Source of the DNA: Actinoplanes siamensis
GTDB lineage: Bacteria > Actinomycetota > Actinomycetes > Mycobacteriales > Micromonosporaceae
Direction of reading: 5' to 3'
Length of the DNA stretch: 32,272 nucleotides
NCBI RefSeq assembly: GCF_016862395.1
Contig: NZ_BOMW01000022.1
Span: 1-32,272 of the forward strand
How positions within the stretch are numbered: the first letter of the stretch is position 1; each line of letters starts with the position of its first letter. Under the pieces are notes generated by a model, which was given only the letters and a program-made list of their open reading frames with translations, had not been told where the DNA came from and did not search any database. The position numbers and the translations under genes are program-made. Of the stretch, positions 7,649-15,909 are shown piece by piece.

Positions 7649-9898
7649 TTGCCGTCGGACCGGGTCGGCGACAACGCTCAACTGTGCGCGACGGCGGACG
7701 ATTGGCTGCCCGTGCGGCGAGAGAACCTGTGGTGGTGGTGGATCGCAGCCGGCGCGGCTGCGACCGCCGGCTACTACCTGCTGCCCACCGGCGGGCTCGC
7801 GGCCAATCTGTTCTACAACGGGATCGGGCTGCTCTCCGCGGTGGCCATCCTGGCCGGCGTGCGGATGTACCGGCCGGCGAAGGCCGCGGTCTGGTACTGG
7901 CTCAGCGCGGGCCAGGCGGCTTCGGTCGCCGGTGACCTGGTCTGGGAGTGGTACCGCTGGATTCTGCACCAGGAGCCGTACCCGTCCGCCGCCGACATCT
8001 TCTACCTGAGCAGCTATCCGATGCTGGCGGTCGGGCTGTGGCTGCTGGTCCGCGGCCGGCGGACGGGCGGAACGCTCACCGCGGCCGCGATGGCCGGCAT
8101 CGGCCTGGGCCTGGTGTTCTGGGTCTTCGTGCTGCACCCGATCGCCGCCGAGTCCGCCGACTCGTGGCTGCTGTGGGTGATCAGCACCGCGTACCCGGCC
8201 GCCGACGCCCTGCTGCTGGCCATCCTGGTCCGGCTGCTCACCGCGCGCGGCACGTCGAGCACCCGGCTGCTGGGGCTGGCCGCCGTGCTGCTGCTGGTGG
8301 CCGACGCGGGGTACTCCATCGCCAGCCTGCACGGCGACACCGACAGCGACCAGTTCTCCGCGGGCTTCCTGCTCTCGTACGTGATGTGGGCGGCCGCCGC
8401 GCTGCACCCGTCGATGGCCGCCGAGGCCAAGCCGGCCGCGTCCGGCCAGCAGGGTGTCGGCCAGCGCGTCTTCCTGTCGGTCTGCACCCTGATGGCACCG
8501 GCCATGCTGTTCATCCCGGACGTCGGGGACAACACCGTCGACCGGGTCGCGATCGGCATGGCGTCGGCGGCGCTGGTGCTGTTGTCGGCCGCCCGGATGG
8601 CCGGGCTGATCCGGCAGGTGCAGGCCAAGGCCACCGAGCTGCGGCAGATCGCCATGCACGACGACCTGACCGGGCTGCCCAACCGCCGCTACTTCGAGCA
8701 GGCGCTGACCCGGGCGGCGGGCACCGAACGGCCCCGGGTCGCGTTCCTCGGGCTGGACGGGTTCAAGAACGTGAACGACGAGCTCGGCCGCCCGGTCGGT
8801 GACCAGGTGCTGGTCCTGCTCGCCGCGCGGATCGTCGGGGCGGCGCCGGGCACGCTGGTCGCCCGGCTCGGCGGTGACGAGTTCGCGCTGCTGCTGCCCG
8901 GCGGTGACACCGGCGGCCAGGTCGCCGAGCGTCTGGTGGCGGCGCTGGCCGCGCCGGTCGAGGTGGACGGGCAGGAGCTGCTGGTCGGCGCGAGCATCGG
9001 GCTGGCCAAGGCGGGCGACCCGGTGGAGGCTCTGCGCCGCGCGGAGACCGCCATGCACGCCGCGAAGGAGACCGGCGAGCCGTACCGGCACTGGTCCCCC
9101 GCTCTCGACGAGCGGGCCGGCGAACACGCGCGGATCGGCGCGGAGCTGCAGGCGGCGCTGCACGCCGGCCACTTCCGGGTGGTCTACCAGCCGATCGTGG
9201 CGATGCCGGACGCCCGGGTGACCGCCGTGGAGGCGCTGGTCCGCTGGGAGCACCCGGAACGCGGGACGGTCAGCCCGGCCCAGTTCGTCCCGGTGGCCGA
9301 GCGCAACGGCCTGATCGTGGAACTCGGCGCGTGGATCATGCGGACCGCGTGTGAGCAACTGGTGCGCTGGCAGGCCGAGCTCGGACCGGACGCGCCCGAG
9401 CGGGTCAGCGTCAACGTGTCCGCGCGCCAGCTGGCCCGCCCGGAGTTCCCGGGCATGGTCGCGGACATCCTGGCGAGCACCGGACTGCCGGCGAGCTGCC
9501 TGACCGTGGAGGTCACCGAGACCGCGGTGTTCGGTGGCGGCCAGGCGGTGACCGCCCTGCACCACCTGCGGTCGCTCGGCGTGCGGATCGCGCTCGACGA
9601 CTTCGGCACCGGGCACTCGTCGCTCGGCCTGCTGCACACCGTGCCGGTGGACGTCCTCAAGGTGGACAAGTCGTTCGTCGACCGGATCACCGAGGCCGGG
9701 CGGCACGCCGTGATCGCGAGCGCGCTGATCCAGGTCAGCCAGGGTTTGGGCCTGACGGCGGTGGCCGAGGGGGTGGAGACCGCGGAACAGGCGCAGGCGC
9801 TGTACGCCCTGGGCTACCGCCTGCTGCAGGGCTATTACTTCGGCAAGCCGGCCGCCGAGCCGGAGTTCACCCGGCGCTCGTCCGCCTCGCCGGCCTGA
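7649..9898 (+). CDS. Membrane GGDEF-EAL protein for c-di-GMP turnover
   Basis: This 749-residue protein has about nine membrane helices in the first 310 residues (a Trp-rich start LWWWWIAAG), then a GGDEF domain (about 325-480) and an EAL domain (about 495-735). The cyclase signature RLGGDEF at 406-412 is intact, as are the phosphodiesterase signatures EAL at 528-530, DDFGTG near 650 and AVAEGVET. Both making and breaking cyclic di-GMP are therefore possible; which dominates cannot be told. The membrane part probably senses a signal, but I do not recognise the domain. The TTG at 7649 lies too close to AAGAGGG to be ideal; GTG at 7712 is an alternative. The 3' end overlaps the opposing CheB-like gene by 64 bases. 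Confidence 0.88.
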   Translation: MPSDRVGDNAQLCATADDWLPVRRENLWWWWIAAGAAATAGYYLLPTGGLAANLFYNGIGLLSAVAILAGVRMYRPAKAAVWYWLSAGQAASVAGDLVWEWYRWILHQEPYPSAADIFYLSSYPMLAVGLWLLVRGRRTGGTLTAAAMAGIGLGLVFWVFVLHPIAAESADSWLLWVISTAYPAADALLLAILVRLLTARGTSSTRLLGLAAVLLLVADAGYSIASLHGDTDSDQFSAGFLLSYVMWAAAALHPSMAAEAKPAASGQQGVGQRVFLSVCTLMAPAMLFIPDVGDNTVDRVAIGMASAALVLLSAARMAGLIRQVQAKATELRQIAMHDDLTGLPNRRYFEQALTRAAGTERPRVAFLGLDGFKNVNDELGRPVGDQVLVLLAARIVGAAPGTLVARLGGDEFALLLPGGDTGGQVAERLVAALAAPVEVDGQELLVGASIGLAKAGDPVEALRRAETAMHAAKETGEPYRHWSPALDERAGEHARIGAELQAALHAGHFRVVYQPIVAMPDARVTAVEALVRWEHPERGTVSPAQFVPVAERNGLIVELGAWIMRTACEQLVRWQAELGPDAPERVSVNVSARQLARPEFPGMVADILASTGLPASCLTVEVTETAVFGGGQAVTALHHLRSLGVRIALDDFGTGHSSLGLLHTVPVDVLKVDKSFVDRITEAGRHAVIASALIQVSQGLGLTAVAEGVETAEQAQALYALGYRLLQGYYFGKPAAEPEFTRRSSASPA

Positions 9899-10725
9899 GC
9901 CGGGAGTTCGCCCGGGGCGGGACAATTCCGCGTGTACCACGGCAGCACGTGGGAGGTGATCAGGTTCGCGGCGCTCAGCGCGTCGTCGGCCCGGTGCTGG
10001 AACCCGCCGGTCAGGCGGGTGCCGCGCAGTTGCCGGGCCAGCCCCTGCTGGACCGCGGCGTGTGCCTGCAGCCGTACCACCGCCAGCCACAACGCGCGCT
10101 CGACGTCGCCGGCCGCCGCCGGCCACGGTTCCGCGGCGATCCGCCGGCTCGGGCCGGCCCGGCCGATCAGGTCGATGAGCGCCGGGCCGAGCTCGGCGGC
10201 CGGCCAGCGCCGCGCGCCCGGGACCCGGTCCAGCACCGCCTGGGGCATCTGCGGGCAGTCGGCGTCGGCGGGATCCTGCACGAGAACCGTCCCGCCGGCC
10301 GCGGCCACCGCGGCGGCGCCGTCCGCGCCGTCGCTGAGCATCCCGGACAGCACGACGGCGATCAGCCGGGGGCCCAGGACACCGGCGGCGCTGTACAGCA
10401 GGGTGTCGACCGCGGGTCGGGCCCCGTGCACGAGCGGGCCTCGGTGCAGGCGCAGCACGTCACCGGCGGTGACGACCAGGTGCCGGCCGGGCGGGGCGAC
10501 GGTGAGCAGCCCCGGGGTGAGCCGCTGGCCGCAGACCGCGTGGGCGGCCGGGAGCACGCCGTACCCGCCCAGCACGTCGGGCAGCCGGTCGGCCGCCCGC
10601 TGCGCGCGGTGCACCACGATCAGGACGCTGGCCGGCAACCCGGCCGGCAGCCCGGACACGAGGTGCCGCAGCGCGTGGACGCCACCGGCGGAGGCGCCGA
10701 TGGTCACGACATCGTGGACCGGCAT
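9835..10725 (-). CDS. CheB-like methylesterase without receiver domain
   Basis: This 296-residue protein carries a CheB catalytic domain with S12 (GASAGG), H39 (VVHR) and D132 (LSGMLSDGADG), the spacing of the chemotaxis methylesterase triad. The response-regulator receiver domain that normally precedes it is missing. The C-terminal 100 residues are helical (ALWLAVVRLQAHAAVQQGLARQL region). Family members hydrolyse glutamyl methyl esters on chemoreceptors. No receptor, CheR or flagellar gene is nearby, so another methylated target is likely. The ATG at 10725 is chosen because GASAGG then sits close to the N-terminus; AAGGAGG lies 14 bases upstream, which is a long spacing. ATG at 10761 is the alternative. 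Confidence 0.85.
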   Translation of the reverse strand: MPVHDVVTIGASAGGVHALRHLVSGLPAGLPASVLIVVHRAQRAADRLPDVLGGYGVLPAAHAVCGQRLTPGLLTVAPPGRHLVVTAGDVLRLHRGPLVHGARPAVDTLLYSAAGVLGPRLIAVVLSGMLSDGADGAAAVAAAGGTVLVQDPADADCPQMPQAVLDRVPGARRWPAAELGPALIDLIGRAGPSRRIAAEPWPAAAGDVERALWLAVVRLQAHAAVQQGLARQLRGTRLTGGFQHRADDALSAANLITSHVLPWYTRNCPAPGELPAQAGEADERRVNSGSAAGLPK

Positions 10726-11049
10726 GGCGGTGCTCCCATCCTCCTTCCCAGCCTTGCGCATCGGGGCCCCGGTGAACAGCCCGAGCCGGGCCGACCGCCC
10801 GTTCGGCGAGTCCCGGCCGGAGCCGGCGCCACGGGCGCGAACCGGGTCATCGGCGTCCCCGGGCCCGCGAGGATCGGGCCGAGGACGGGGCCGCCACCGC
10901 CGGCGCCGTCCGCCCCCTCGCACGGCCCGTCAGCCGATCCGCGCCCCGGACGGCCCCCGGCATGATCCACATCTTCGATCGCCTGATCACTCGAACGAGA
11001 CCCCCGGTCAACACACCTTCGGCGGGGTAACTTGGACACAATTGTGACG
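10726..11049. other. Divergent intergenic region
   Basis: This stretch of 324 bases lies between the divergent CheB-like and GAF-STAS genes. It is mostly very GC-rich, with a less GC-rich part at 10965-11045 that probably holds the promoter of the GAF-STAS gene. GGGGTAAC at 11022-11029 resembles a -10 box of stress-type sigma factors, but I found no matching -35 sequence, so this is weak. No coding sequence or RNA gene is visible. Confidence 0.35.
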
Positions 11050-11949
11050 ATGGAGCCGGTCATGGACGCGCACAGTCGCGAGCAGCAGAACCTCATCGAC
11101 GCGGAGATCCGGGCCAGCCGCCGGGACGTGCTCGGCGCGTTCCGCGACCGGTTGCGCGGCGACCCGGGCACGCTGGTCGCCGACGACTTCCTGGCCCTGG
11201 CCGACCAGCAGGTGGTCGGCACCGCGATCATGATCGCCGCCGAGACGGTGGCGGACGCCTGCGCGCTGCAGGTCCGCGACCCGAATACCGGGTTGCTGCG
11301 GGTCGCACGGCACCGCGGCCTGCCGCCGGCGGTGCTGGACCGGCTCGACACGATCACCATGACGCCGGCGGTGCTGCGCCGCGCCGGGTTCCGTGCGGTC
11401 TCCGCCCACACGCTGCACGACGACCGCGGCGACCTGCTCGGGGTGCTCTCGCTGCACTTCCGTTCGGCAGGGCGCCATCCGGAGCAGGACCGGCTGGCGC
11501 GGGCCGCCGCCGAGGCGATGGCCAGCCTGCGCAGCCCGCCCGAGCTGCGGCTGCGGCGGTACGCCGGCGCCCGGACCGCTGACGTCACCACGGTGGCCAG
11601 CACGGACGGGACGAGCACGATGGTGATCCGCGGCGCGCTGGACGCGATCACCGCGCCCGGCTGCGCCGCCCAGCTGGAGACCCTGGTCGCCGGTCTGAGC
11701 GGGGACGCCGTGCTCGTCGTGGACCTGCGCGAGCTGGACCTGCTGGCCGTCGCCGGAGCGCGGGCGCTGGTGGCGGCGGCGCACGCGTGCGAGGCCCGGG
11801 ACGTGCGCTGCTACCTTGTCGCCGGGCCGGGACACATCGTGCACACCGTGCTGGCACGTCTCGCCCCCCAGCCGCCGCTGACCATCGTCGCCGACGAGTC
11901 GTGCGTCCTCACACCGGCGCTCCCTGACCGGCGTCCCGCCGCGGGGTAG
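11050..11949 (+). CDS. GAF-STAS signalling protein, anti-anti-sigma like
   Basis: This protein of about 299 residues has a GAF-type N-terminal domain (about 30-165, with AETVADACALQV and LLGVLSLHF) and a STAS domain (about 185-285, with MVIRGALDAITAPGCAAQL and VLVVDLRELDLL). STAS proteins bind anti-sigma kinases and release sigma factors. In the classical form a serine in D-S-S/T-G is phosphorylated; the equivalent place reads LLAVAGAR, with no serine. It may therefore act as a constitutive or non-switchable binder, or respond only through the GAF domain. The start is uncertain: ATG 11050 is chosen, while TTG 11032, GTG 11044 and ATG 11062 are in frame. It is divergent from the CheB-like gene, which hints at a shared signalling role. 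Confidence 0.75.
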   Translation: MEPVMDAHSREQQNLIDAEIRASRRDVLGAFRDRLRGDPGTLVADDFLALADQQVVGTAIMIAAETVADACALQVRDPNTGLLRVARHRGLPPAVLDRLDTITMTPAVLRRAGFRAVSAHTLHDDRGDLLGVLSLHFRSAGRHPEQDRLARAAAEAMASLRSPPELRLRRYAGARTADVTTVASTDGTSTMVIRGALDAITAPGCAAQLETLVAGLSGDAVLVVDLRELDLLAVAGARALVAAAHACEARDVRCYLVAGPGHIVHTVLARLAPQPPLTIVADESCVLTPALPDRRPAAG

Positions 11950-11971
11950 TGCTGGCTCCACCATTTTTGGG

Positions 11972-12337
11972 GTGCGCGGCGACATCCGGCGGCTCGCGGG
12001 GGCCTACGAGGGCGCCACGGTCAGTTTTGCGGACGCGCCGTTCCCCGCCATGATCGCCCCGCGGTCCGAGGGCGAGGCCCTCATCGGCCACCTGCGCCGG
12101 ACGATCGGCGACGCCCGGACGGTGCCGATGCACGTCGCGCCGCCGTTCAACGGGGAGGACTTCGCCCTGTTCCTGAACCGGAGCCCCGGCACCTGCACGT
12201 TTCTCGGCGTCCGCCGGCCGGACGCCGAGATCCGGACCAGTTTTCCGGACTTCGGCGCCTTCGACCCGGACGAGCGGGCCATCGGCCACGGCGTCCGGGT
12301 GTTGGCACCCTGGCTGGCCGGGCGTGCCCAGGGCTGA
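11972..12337 (+). pseudogene. C-terminal remnant of an M20-type amidohydrolase
   Basis: The open frame gives 121 residues that match only the tail of M20/amidohydrolase enzymes: a FADAPFPAMI strand, then PPFNGEDFALFL (the G-E/S-E-D-F metal-site motif), PGTCTFLGVR, and AIGHGVRVLAPWLAG at the end. The metal-binding N-terminal two-thirds (about 280 residues) are missing. A GTG at 11972 could start translation, but there is no convincing ribosome binding site. It is therefore debris of a deleted gene. It ends one base before the convergent stop of the glyoxalase-fold gene. Confidence 0.75.
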
Positions 12338-12338
12338 C

Positions 12339-12773
12339 TCAGTCGAGGCAGAACTCGTTGCCCTCGACGTCGCGCATCGGGATGCACGACTCGTTCTCGT
12401 CGTCGGCGATGAGCACCTGCACCTGCTCCGCGCCGAGCGCGACCAGCCGGGCGCTCTCGGCCCGGAGCACGGCCAGCCGTTCCTCGCCGACCAGCCCGGT
12501 GCCCACCCGCACGTCCAGGTGGACCCGGTTCTTGACCACGCGGCCCTCGGGAACGCGCTGGAAGAACAGCCGCGGGCCGACGCCGGTGGGATCGACGCAC
12601 GCGAACCAGGACCCCCGCTTCCCGGCCGGGAGCGACCTGTCGTACTCCGCCCAGGAGGCGAAGCCCGCCGGGGGCGGCGGCACCACGTATCCCAGCACTT
12701 CGCACCAGAACCGGGCGACCCGCTCGGGATCGGCGCAATCGAAGGTGACCTGGAACTGTTTTACCGACGCCAT
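12339..12773 (-). CDS. Glyoxalase-fold (VOC) protein
   Basis: This 144-residue protein is of the VOC superfamily (glyoxalase-like type common in actinomycetes). It opens VKQFQVTFDCADPERVARFWCEVLGY, of which the DPERVARFW-x-LGY segment is diagnostic. Later come WFACVDPTGVGPRLFFQRVPEG and the closing MRDVEGNEFCLD, which provides the usual C-terminal metal-ligand acid. Family members are metal-dependent lyases, dioxygenases or resistance proteins; no substrate can be inferred. The ATG at 12773 is the natural start. The neighbours are remnants, so context gives no clue. Confidence 0.85.
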   Translation of the reverse strand: MASVKQFQVTFDCADPERVARFWCEVLGYVVPPPPAGFASWAEYDRSLPAGKRGSWFACVDPTGVGPRLFFQRVPEGRVVKNRVHLDVRVGTGLVGEERLAVLRAESARLVALGAEQVQVLIADDENESCIPMRDVEGNEFCLD

Positions 12774-12849
12774 CCGTCCACCATAGAGGCCCGCCCACCG
12801 GCCACTGCCACGCGCCCGCCCGGAAGGCTTCGACGACCGCGGCCACCAG

Positions 12850-13027
12850 GCGGGGGGGCCGCCGGACGGCCGAACCGCTCGCCCCGGCTTCGCGGCACGT
12901 CCCGCTCGCTGGTGACGACCAGCGCCGGAGGTAGGCCGGCCAGCCGGTCCGGGCCGAGTGACAGCAGGCCGACCCGCGGGTCCCGGGCCGCGTGCGGAAC
13001 GCCGGCGAGGCGTGCACAGCCATCCAG
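12850..13027 (-). pseudogene. Alpha/beta-hydrolase fragment
   Basis: A minus-strand frame reads LDGCARLAGVPHAARDPRV, then LAGLPPALVVTSERDV. The DP-R-LAGLPPALVVT-ERD pattern is the acid-residue strand near the C-terminus of HSL-type hydrolases. No start, nucleophile motif or terminal histidine region is present, and the frame loses resemblance after about 12885. This is a short remnant of a gene otherwise deleted. It lies just downstream of the gene at 13052-14416. Confidence 0.5.
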
Positions 13028-13051
13028 GACAGTAGCCGCCGGTTCAGCAGG

Positions 13052-14416
13052 TCAGACCACCAGCAGCTCGGTGCCGGGCGGGCCGCAGGCCAGCCGGCGC
13101 ATCGCCGCGGCGGCCGGCAACGGCCCGGGCTGCGGTCCCGGCACGCCGCCGTCGAAGCGCTGCGAGGCGTGCCCGGGCGCCGACGGCAGCAGCGGGTAAC
13201 GCCGGGCGATCAGGCTGTCGACGTGCCCGTGGCCACGGGCGAAGTTGGCGACCGCCCGCCAGTGGGTCAGCCCGGCGGTGTCGTCCTGGAACACCCCGGG
13301 CGGCTCGGGCAGCACCGTGATGGTGTCGAAGGGGCGGCTGCCGGCCAGCCACAGCTGCGCCGCGTCGGTCACCGAACGCGAGGACGACTCGCACCAGTAC
13401 GGCACGGCGCGACCCTCCACCACCCGCCACGGGTCGATCATCCGCCCCGTGGTGATCACCGCGTGCCGGCCGTGCGACCAGTCGCGGTGCAGGTCCGCGA
13501 CACCGGCGCTGAGGGCCTGCGGCTCGGTGTAGAGCACCCGGTGGAAGTCGTCGGTGAGCTGCCGCAGCTCCCTGTCGAGCGCCGGTTCGCCACCGGTGTC
13601 GGCGTACTGCCGGGGCGCGGTCTCGCACGGGGTCCGCCAGTCGCCGCCCGCGCCGATGCCGCGCAGCAGCCGCTGCAGCACCGGGTTGCGGGTGTGGTAG
13701 TCGTCCGGGGTCCAGCCGCCGGCCGGGGAGCCGATCTGGAAGCCGTACCGCAGCGGCCCGTCCCGCACCGGCCAGGTCCGCAGATCGCGGACCAGGACGA
13801 TCGAGCCGGCCCGGGAGGTGAGGAAGTCGCGGTACGCCGCGGGCAGTGCCCGCCAGCGGATCTGCAGCGACACGGTGGCCGCGCAGAGCGGTCCGCGCGC
13901 CACCGGATCGTGCACCTGCCGTACCGTGACGTCGGGGTTGCGCGCCAGGATCCGCTCGGCCAGGGCCGCGCCCCAGTCCATCGCCGCCGCCCAGTCCGCG
14001 GCGTCCCCGCCCGGCCAGGGCGCGGTGAGCGTGAACGCGGTGGGCAGCCAGGCGGCGTCACACGCGGCCGCCAGGTGCACGGCCGCGCCGTGTGCCGAGC
14101 CGAGCACCACCGCCGGGTAGCGGCCCGCGGTGAAGTGACGCACGATCCAGGACGCCACCGCTTCCGTGTCCACGTGATCGATTCCGGACAGCGGCACCGC
14201 CTCGTCGACCGCCTCCGCGGCCAGCAGCACCCGCCGCTGATCCTCCGGGAGCTCGCCGCGCCGGCCCAGCACCGGGATCCGCTGCAACTGGCCGGCGCGG
14301 CGCTGGGCCGGCGGCACGGCCATGGCCAGCAGTGTGCGGCCCAGGCTGTCCGCGCACATCATCTGGCTCGCCGCCGGCACGTCTGTCCGGGCCGAGGTCA
14401 CATCGGAGTTGGTCAC
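13052..14416 (-). CDS. Unrecognised 454-residue protein downstream of the P450
   Basis: GTG at 14416 is preceded by GGGAG at good spacing and opens 454 residues, with no signal peptide or membrane helix. I do not recognise a named domain. Residues 100-120 read YPAVVLGSAHG then AAVHLAAACDAAW, which looks like a beta-strand, nucleophile elbow and helix of an alpha/beta-hydrolase. Read that way, the nucleophile place is alanine (GSAHG), so it would not be a normal hydrolase. Other features are many Trp/Asp/His residues, a HAVITTGRMIDPWRVVEG segment near 320 and PYWCESSSRSV near 347. It lies 136 bases downstream of the CYP152 gene on the same strand, separated by two hairpins. A role linked to the P450 is only suggested by position. 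Confidence 0.7.
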   Translation of the reverse strand: MTNSDVTSARTDVPAASQMMCADSLGRTLLAMAVPPAQRRAGQLQRIPVLGRRGELPEDQRRVLLAAEAVDEAVPLSGIDHVDTEAVASWIVRHFTAGRYPAVVLGSAHGAAVHLAAACDAAWLPTAFTLTAPWPGGDAADWAAAMDWGAALAERILARNPDVTVRQVHDPVARGPLCAATVSLQIRWRALPAAYRDFLTSRAGSIVLVRDLRTWPVRDGPLRYGFQIGSPAGGWTPDDYHTRNPVLQRLLRGIGAGGDWRTPCETAPRQYADTGGEPALDRELRQLTDDFHRVLYTEPQALSAGVADLHRDWSHGRHAVITTGRMIDPWRVVEGRAVPYWCESSSRSVTDAAQLWLAGSRPFDTITVLPEPPGVFQDDTAGLTHWRAVANFARGHGHVDSLIARRYPLLPSAPGHASQRFDGGVPGPQPGPLPAAAAMRRLACGPPGTELLVV

Positions 14417-14486
14417 AGCGCTCCCGCTGGGGGTTCGGCCAATTCACGGCCGCGCTCGACTACCCGGCGCGGGGCCCGGCAAACCA

Positions 14487-14613
14487 GATCAGCGGGTACG
14501 GGGCGGCCGGCTCGGCCACCGGGCGGGCTGCGCGGTGGCCGAGCCGCTCGGATCAGCGGTACGGCGCGGCGTGCTCGGCCACCCGGGCGGGCTGCGCGGT
14601 GGCCGAGCCGCTC
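14487..14613. repeat. Two tandem 64-base units at the P450 3' end
   Basis: Unit 1 runs 14487-14550 and unit 2 14551-14613. Both begin GATCAGCGG and end GGTGGCCGAGCCGCTC. They differ by single-base indels and a few substitutions. Unit 2 lies inside the last codons of the P450 gene and unit 1 lies beyond its stop, so a tandem duplication extended the 3' untranslated region. Confidence 0.85.
14509..14608 (-). terminator. Two successive hairpins, terminator-like
   Basis: Each tandem unit carries a hairpin. The first has a 12-bp stem (14509-14520 with 14534-14545, GGCTCGGCCACC against its complement) and a 13-base loop. The second has an 11-bp stem (14573-14583 with 14598-14608) and a 14-base loop. 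No T-run follows, which is usual in high-GC actinomycetes. The second stem is within the P450 coding end, so it could also be a mRNA stability element rather than a terminator. Confidence 0.5.
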
Positions 14614-15818
14614 ACCCGCAGGAGCATGCGGCTGCGGGGCTGCGCCGGGATCCGGCGCAGCGAGATCGACAGATCCTGTTCCGGTACGGCGTAGTCGAGC
14701 CGGGCCAGGCGGATCGCCAGCGTGGCGAGCAGGGTGAGGGTGACGTCCTCGCCCGGGCACCGGTGGCCGGTGCGCGGGTCGCCGCCGCCCTGCGGGATCA
14801 GCTCGTCGCGCCCGGGGCCGGCGCCGAGGAACCGGTCCGGGTCGAAGCGGTACGGATCCGGCCACAGCCGCTCGTCGTGATTCTGTCCGTAGATGTCGAG
14901 CAGCACCATCGCGCCCTTCGGGACCCGCTCCCCGCCGAATGTGGTCTCCCGGACGGCGACCCCGCCGACGAACGGCGCGAACGGGTAGAACCGGCGCAGT
15001 TCGTGGGCGAACGCGACGGCGTACTCCAGATCCCCGCCGCCGAGTCGTTCGCGCAGCCACGGCCAGCGGTGCAGGGCGTGCCCGGCGAACGTGACGAACC
15101 ACGACACCGCCACGGTCGGCCGGATGATGTTCAGCAGTTCCACCGCGGCCCGCCGCGGCGGCAGCAGCCGCCCGTCGGTCCCGGTGTGCCGGGCCACCTG
15201 GTCCAGCACCGAGTCGTCGCCGTCCAGCCGGGCCTGCTCGATCAGCCCGGTCAGCCACCGCTCCAGACGCCCGCGGGCCCGGCGCGCCCGCCAGTGCCGC
15301 GGCCCGGCCGTGGCGAACCCGTCGACCAGCGAGGTCAGATCGGCGGCGGTCCGCGGCACGTCGGCCTCGGCGAGCGGCACCCCGGACCAGTCGCAGACCG
15401 CCCGGGTGATCACCTGAGCGGTCTCGTCGAAGAGCACGACCTCCGGCCGGGCCGCCCACCCCGGCACGGCGTCGTCCCAGGCGCGGCCGGCACGTTCGGC
15501 GAGCCGGCCGACCTGGCGCGGGTCCTTGAGCACGGACAGGAACATCAGCTTGCGGTTGCGGTGGTCGATGCCGTCCAGGGTGTGGACCGCGCCGTGCCCG
15601 AAGAGCGTCCCCCGCACCGGCTCGGGGATGGCCCCGTGGCGGCGCACGTTCGCCTCGTCGTAGAAGAATCGCACGGCCCCGGGACCGCGCAGGCCGACGG
15701 CGCGCTTGCCCATCAGGCGGGTGTGCAGGATGTCAGGGTTCGCGGCCCGGCGCCATCGCCCCGGGAACCAGGAGTATCCCTGCGCGGCCAGACCCAGGCT
15801 GTCGTCAAGCAATGGCAT
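14553..15818 (-). CDS. CYP152-type cytochrome P450 peroxygenase/decarboxylase
   Basis: This 421-residue P450 has the special features of CYP152 (the P450-BSbeta, SPalpha and OleT group). The heme loop is QGGGDPRTGHRCPGE with C354 as ligand. The I-helix reads NIIRPTVAV with R233-P234 in place of the usual acid-alcohol pair; the arginine holds the fatty-acid carboxylate. H-E-L-R-R at 272-276 is the ExxR motif. CYP152 enzymes use hydrogen peroxide directly to hydroxylate or decarboxylate fatty acids and need no redox partner. F73 and H79 (FGHGAVHTLDG) match F79 and H85 of OleT, while P450-BSbeta has glutamine at the second place. The ATG at 15818 gives the family length. It is divergent from the DUF1232 gene, about 90 bases away. 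Confidence 0.92.
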   Translation of the reverse strand: MPLLDDSLGLAAQGYSWFPGRWRRAANPDILHTRLMGKRAVGLRGPGAVRFFYDEANVRRHGAIPEPVRGTLFGHGAVHTLDGIDHRNRKLMFLSVLKDPRQVGRLAERAGRAWDDAVPGWAARPEVVLFDETAQVITRAVCDWSGVPLAEADVPRTAADLTSLVDGFATAGPRHWRARRARGRLERWLTGLIEQARLDGDDSVLDQVARHTGTDGRLLPPRRAAVELLNIIRPTVAVSWFVTFAGHALHRWPWLRERLGGGDLEYAVAFAHELRRFYPFAPFVGGVAVRETTFGGERVPKGAMVLLDIYGQNHDERLWPDPYRFDPDRFLGAGPGRDELIPQGGGDPRTGHRCPGEDVTLTLLATLAIRLARLDYAVPEQDLSISLRRIPAQPRSRMLLRVSGSATAQPARVAEHAAPYR

Positions 15819-15909
15819 GCGCCCGGTATGCCCCGGCCGCCCCAGGAGAAACACCCGGGGCAGGCGATTGCCGGACCGGCTGCCGGTGTGCGGGTCGGCT
15901 GCCGGGACA

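Noticed and set aside
7640..10126. A long minus-strand open frame opposite the GGDEF-EAL gene
   Set aside because: The composition is low-complexity and no domain is visible. The plus strand carries intact GGDEF and EAL motifs.
14487..14613. A CRISPR array from the repeated units
   Set aside because: There are only two directly adjacent units with no spacers, partly inside a coding sequence, and no cas genes.
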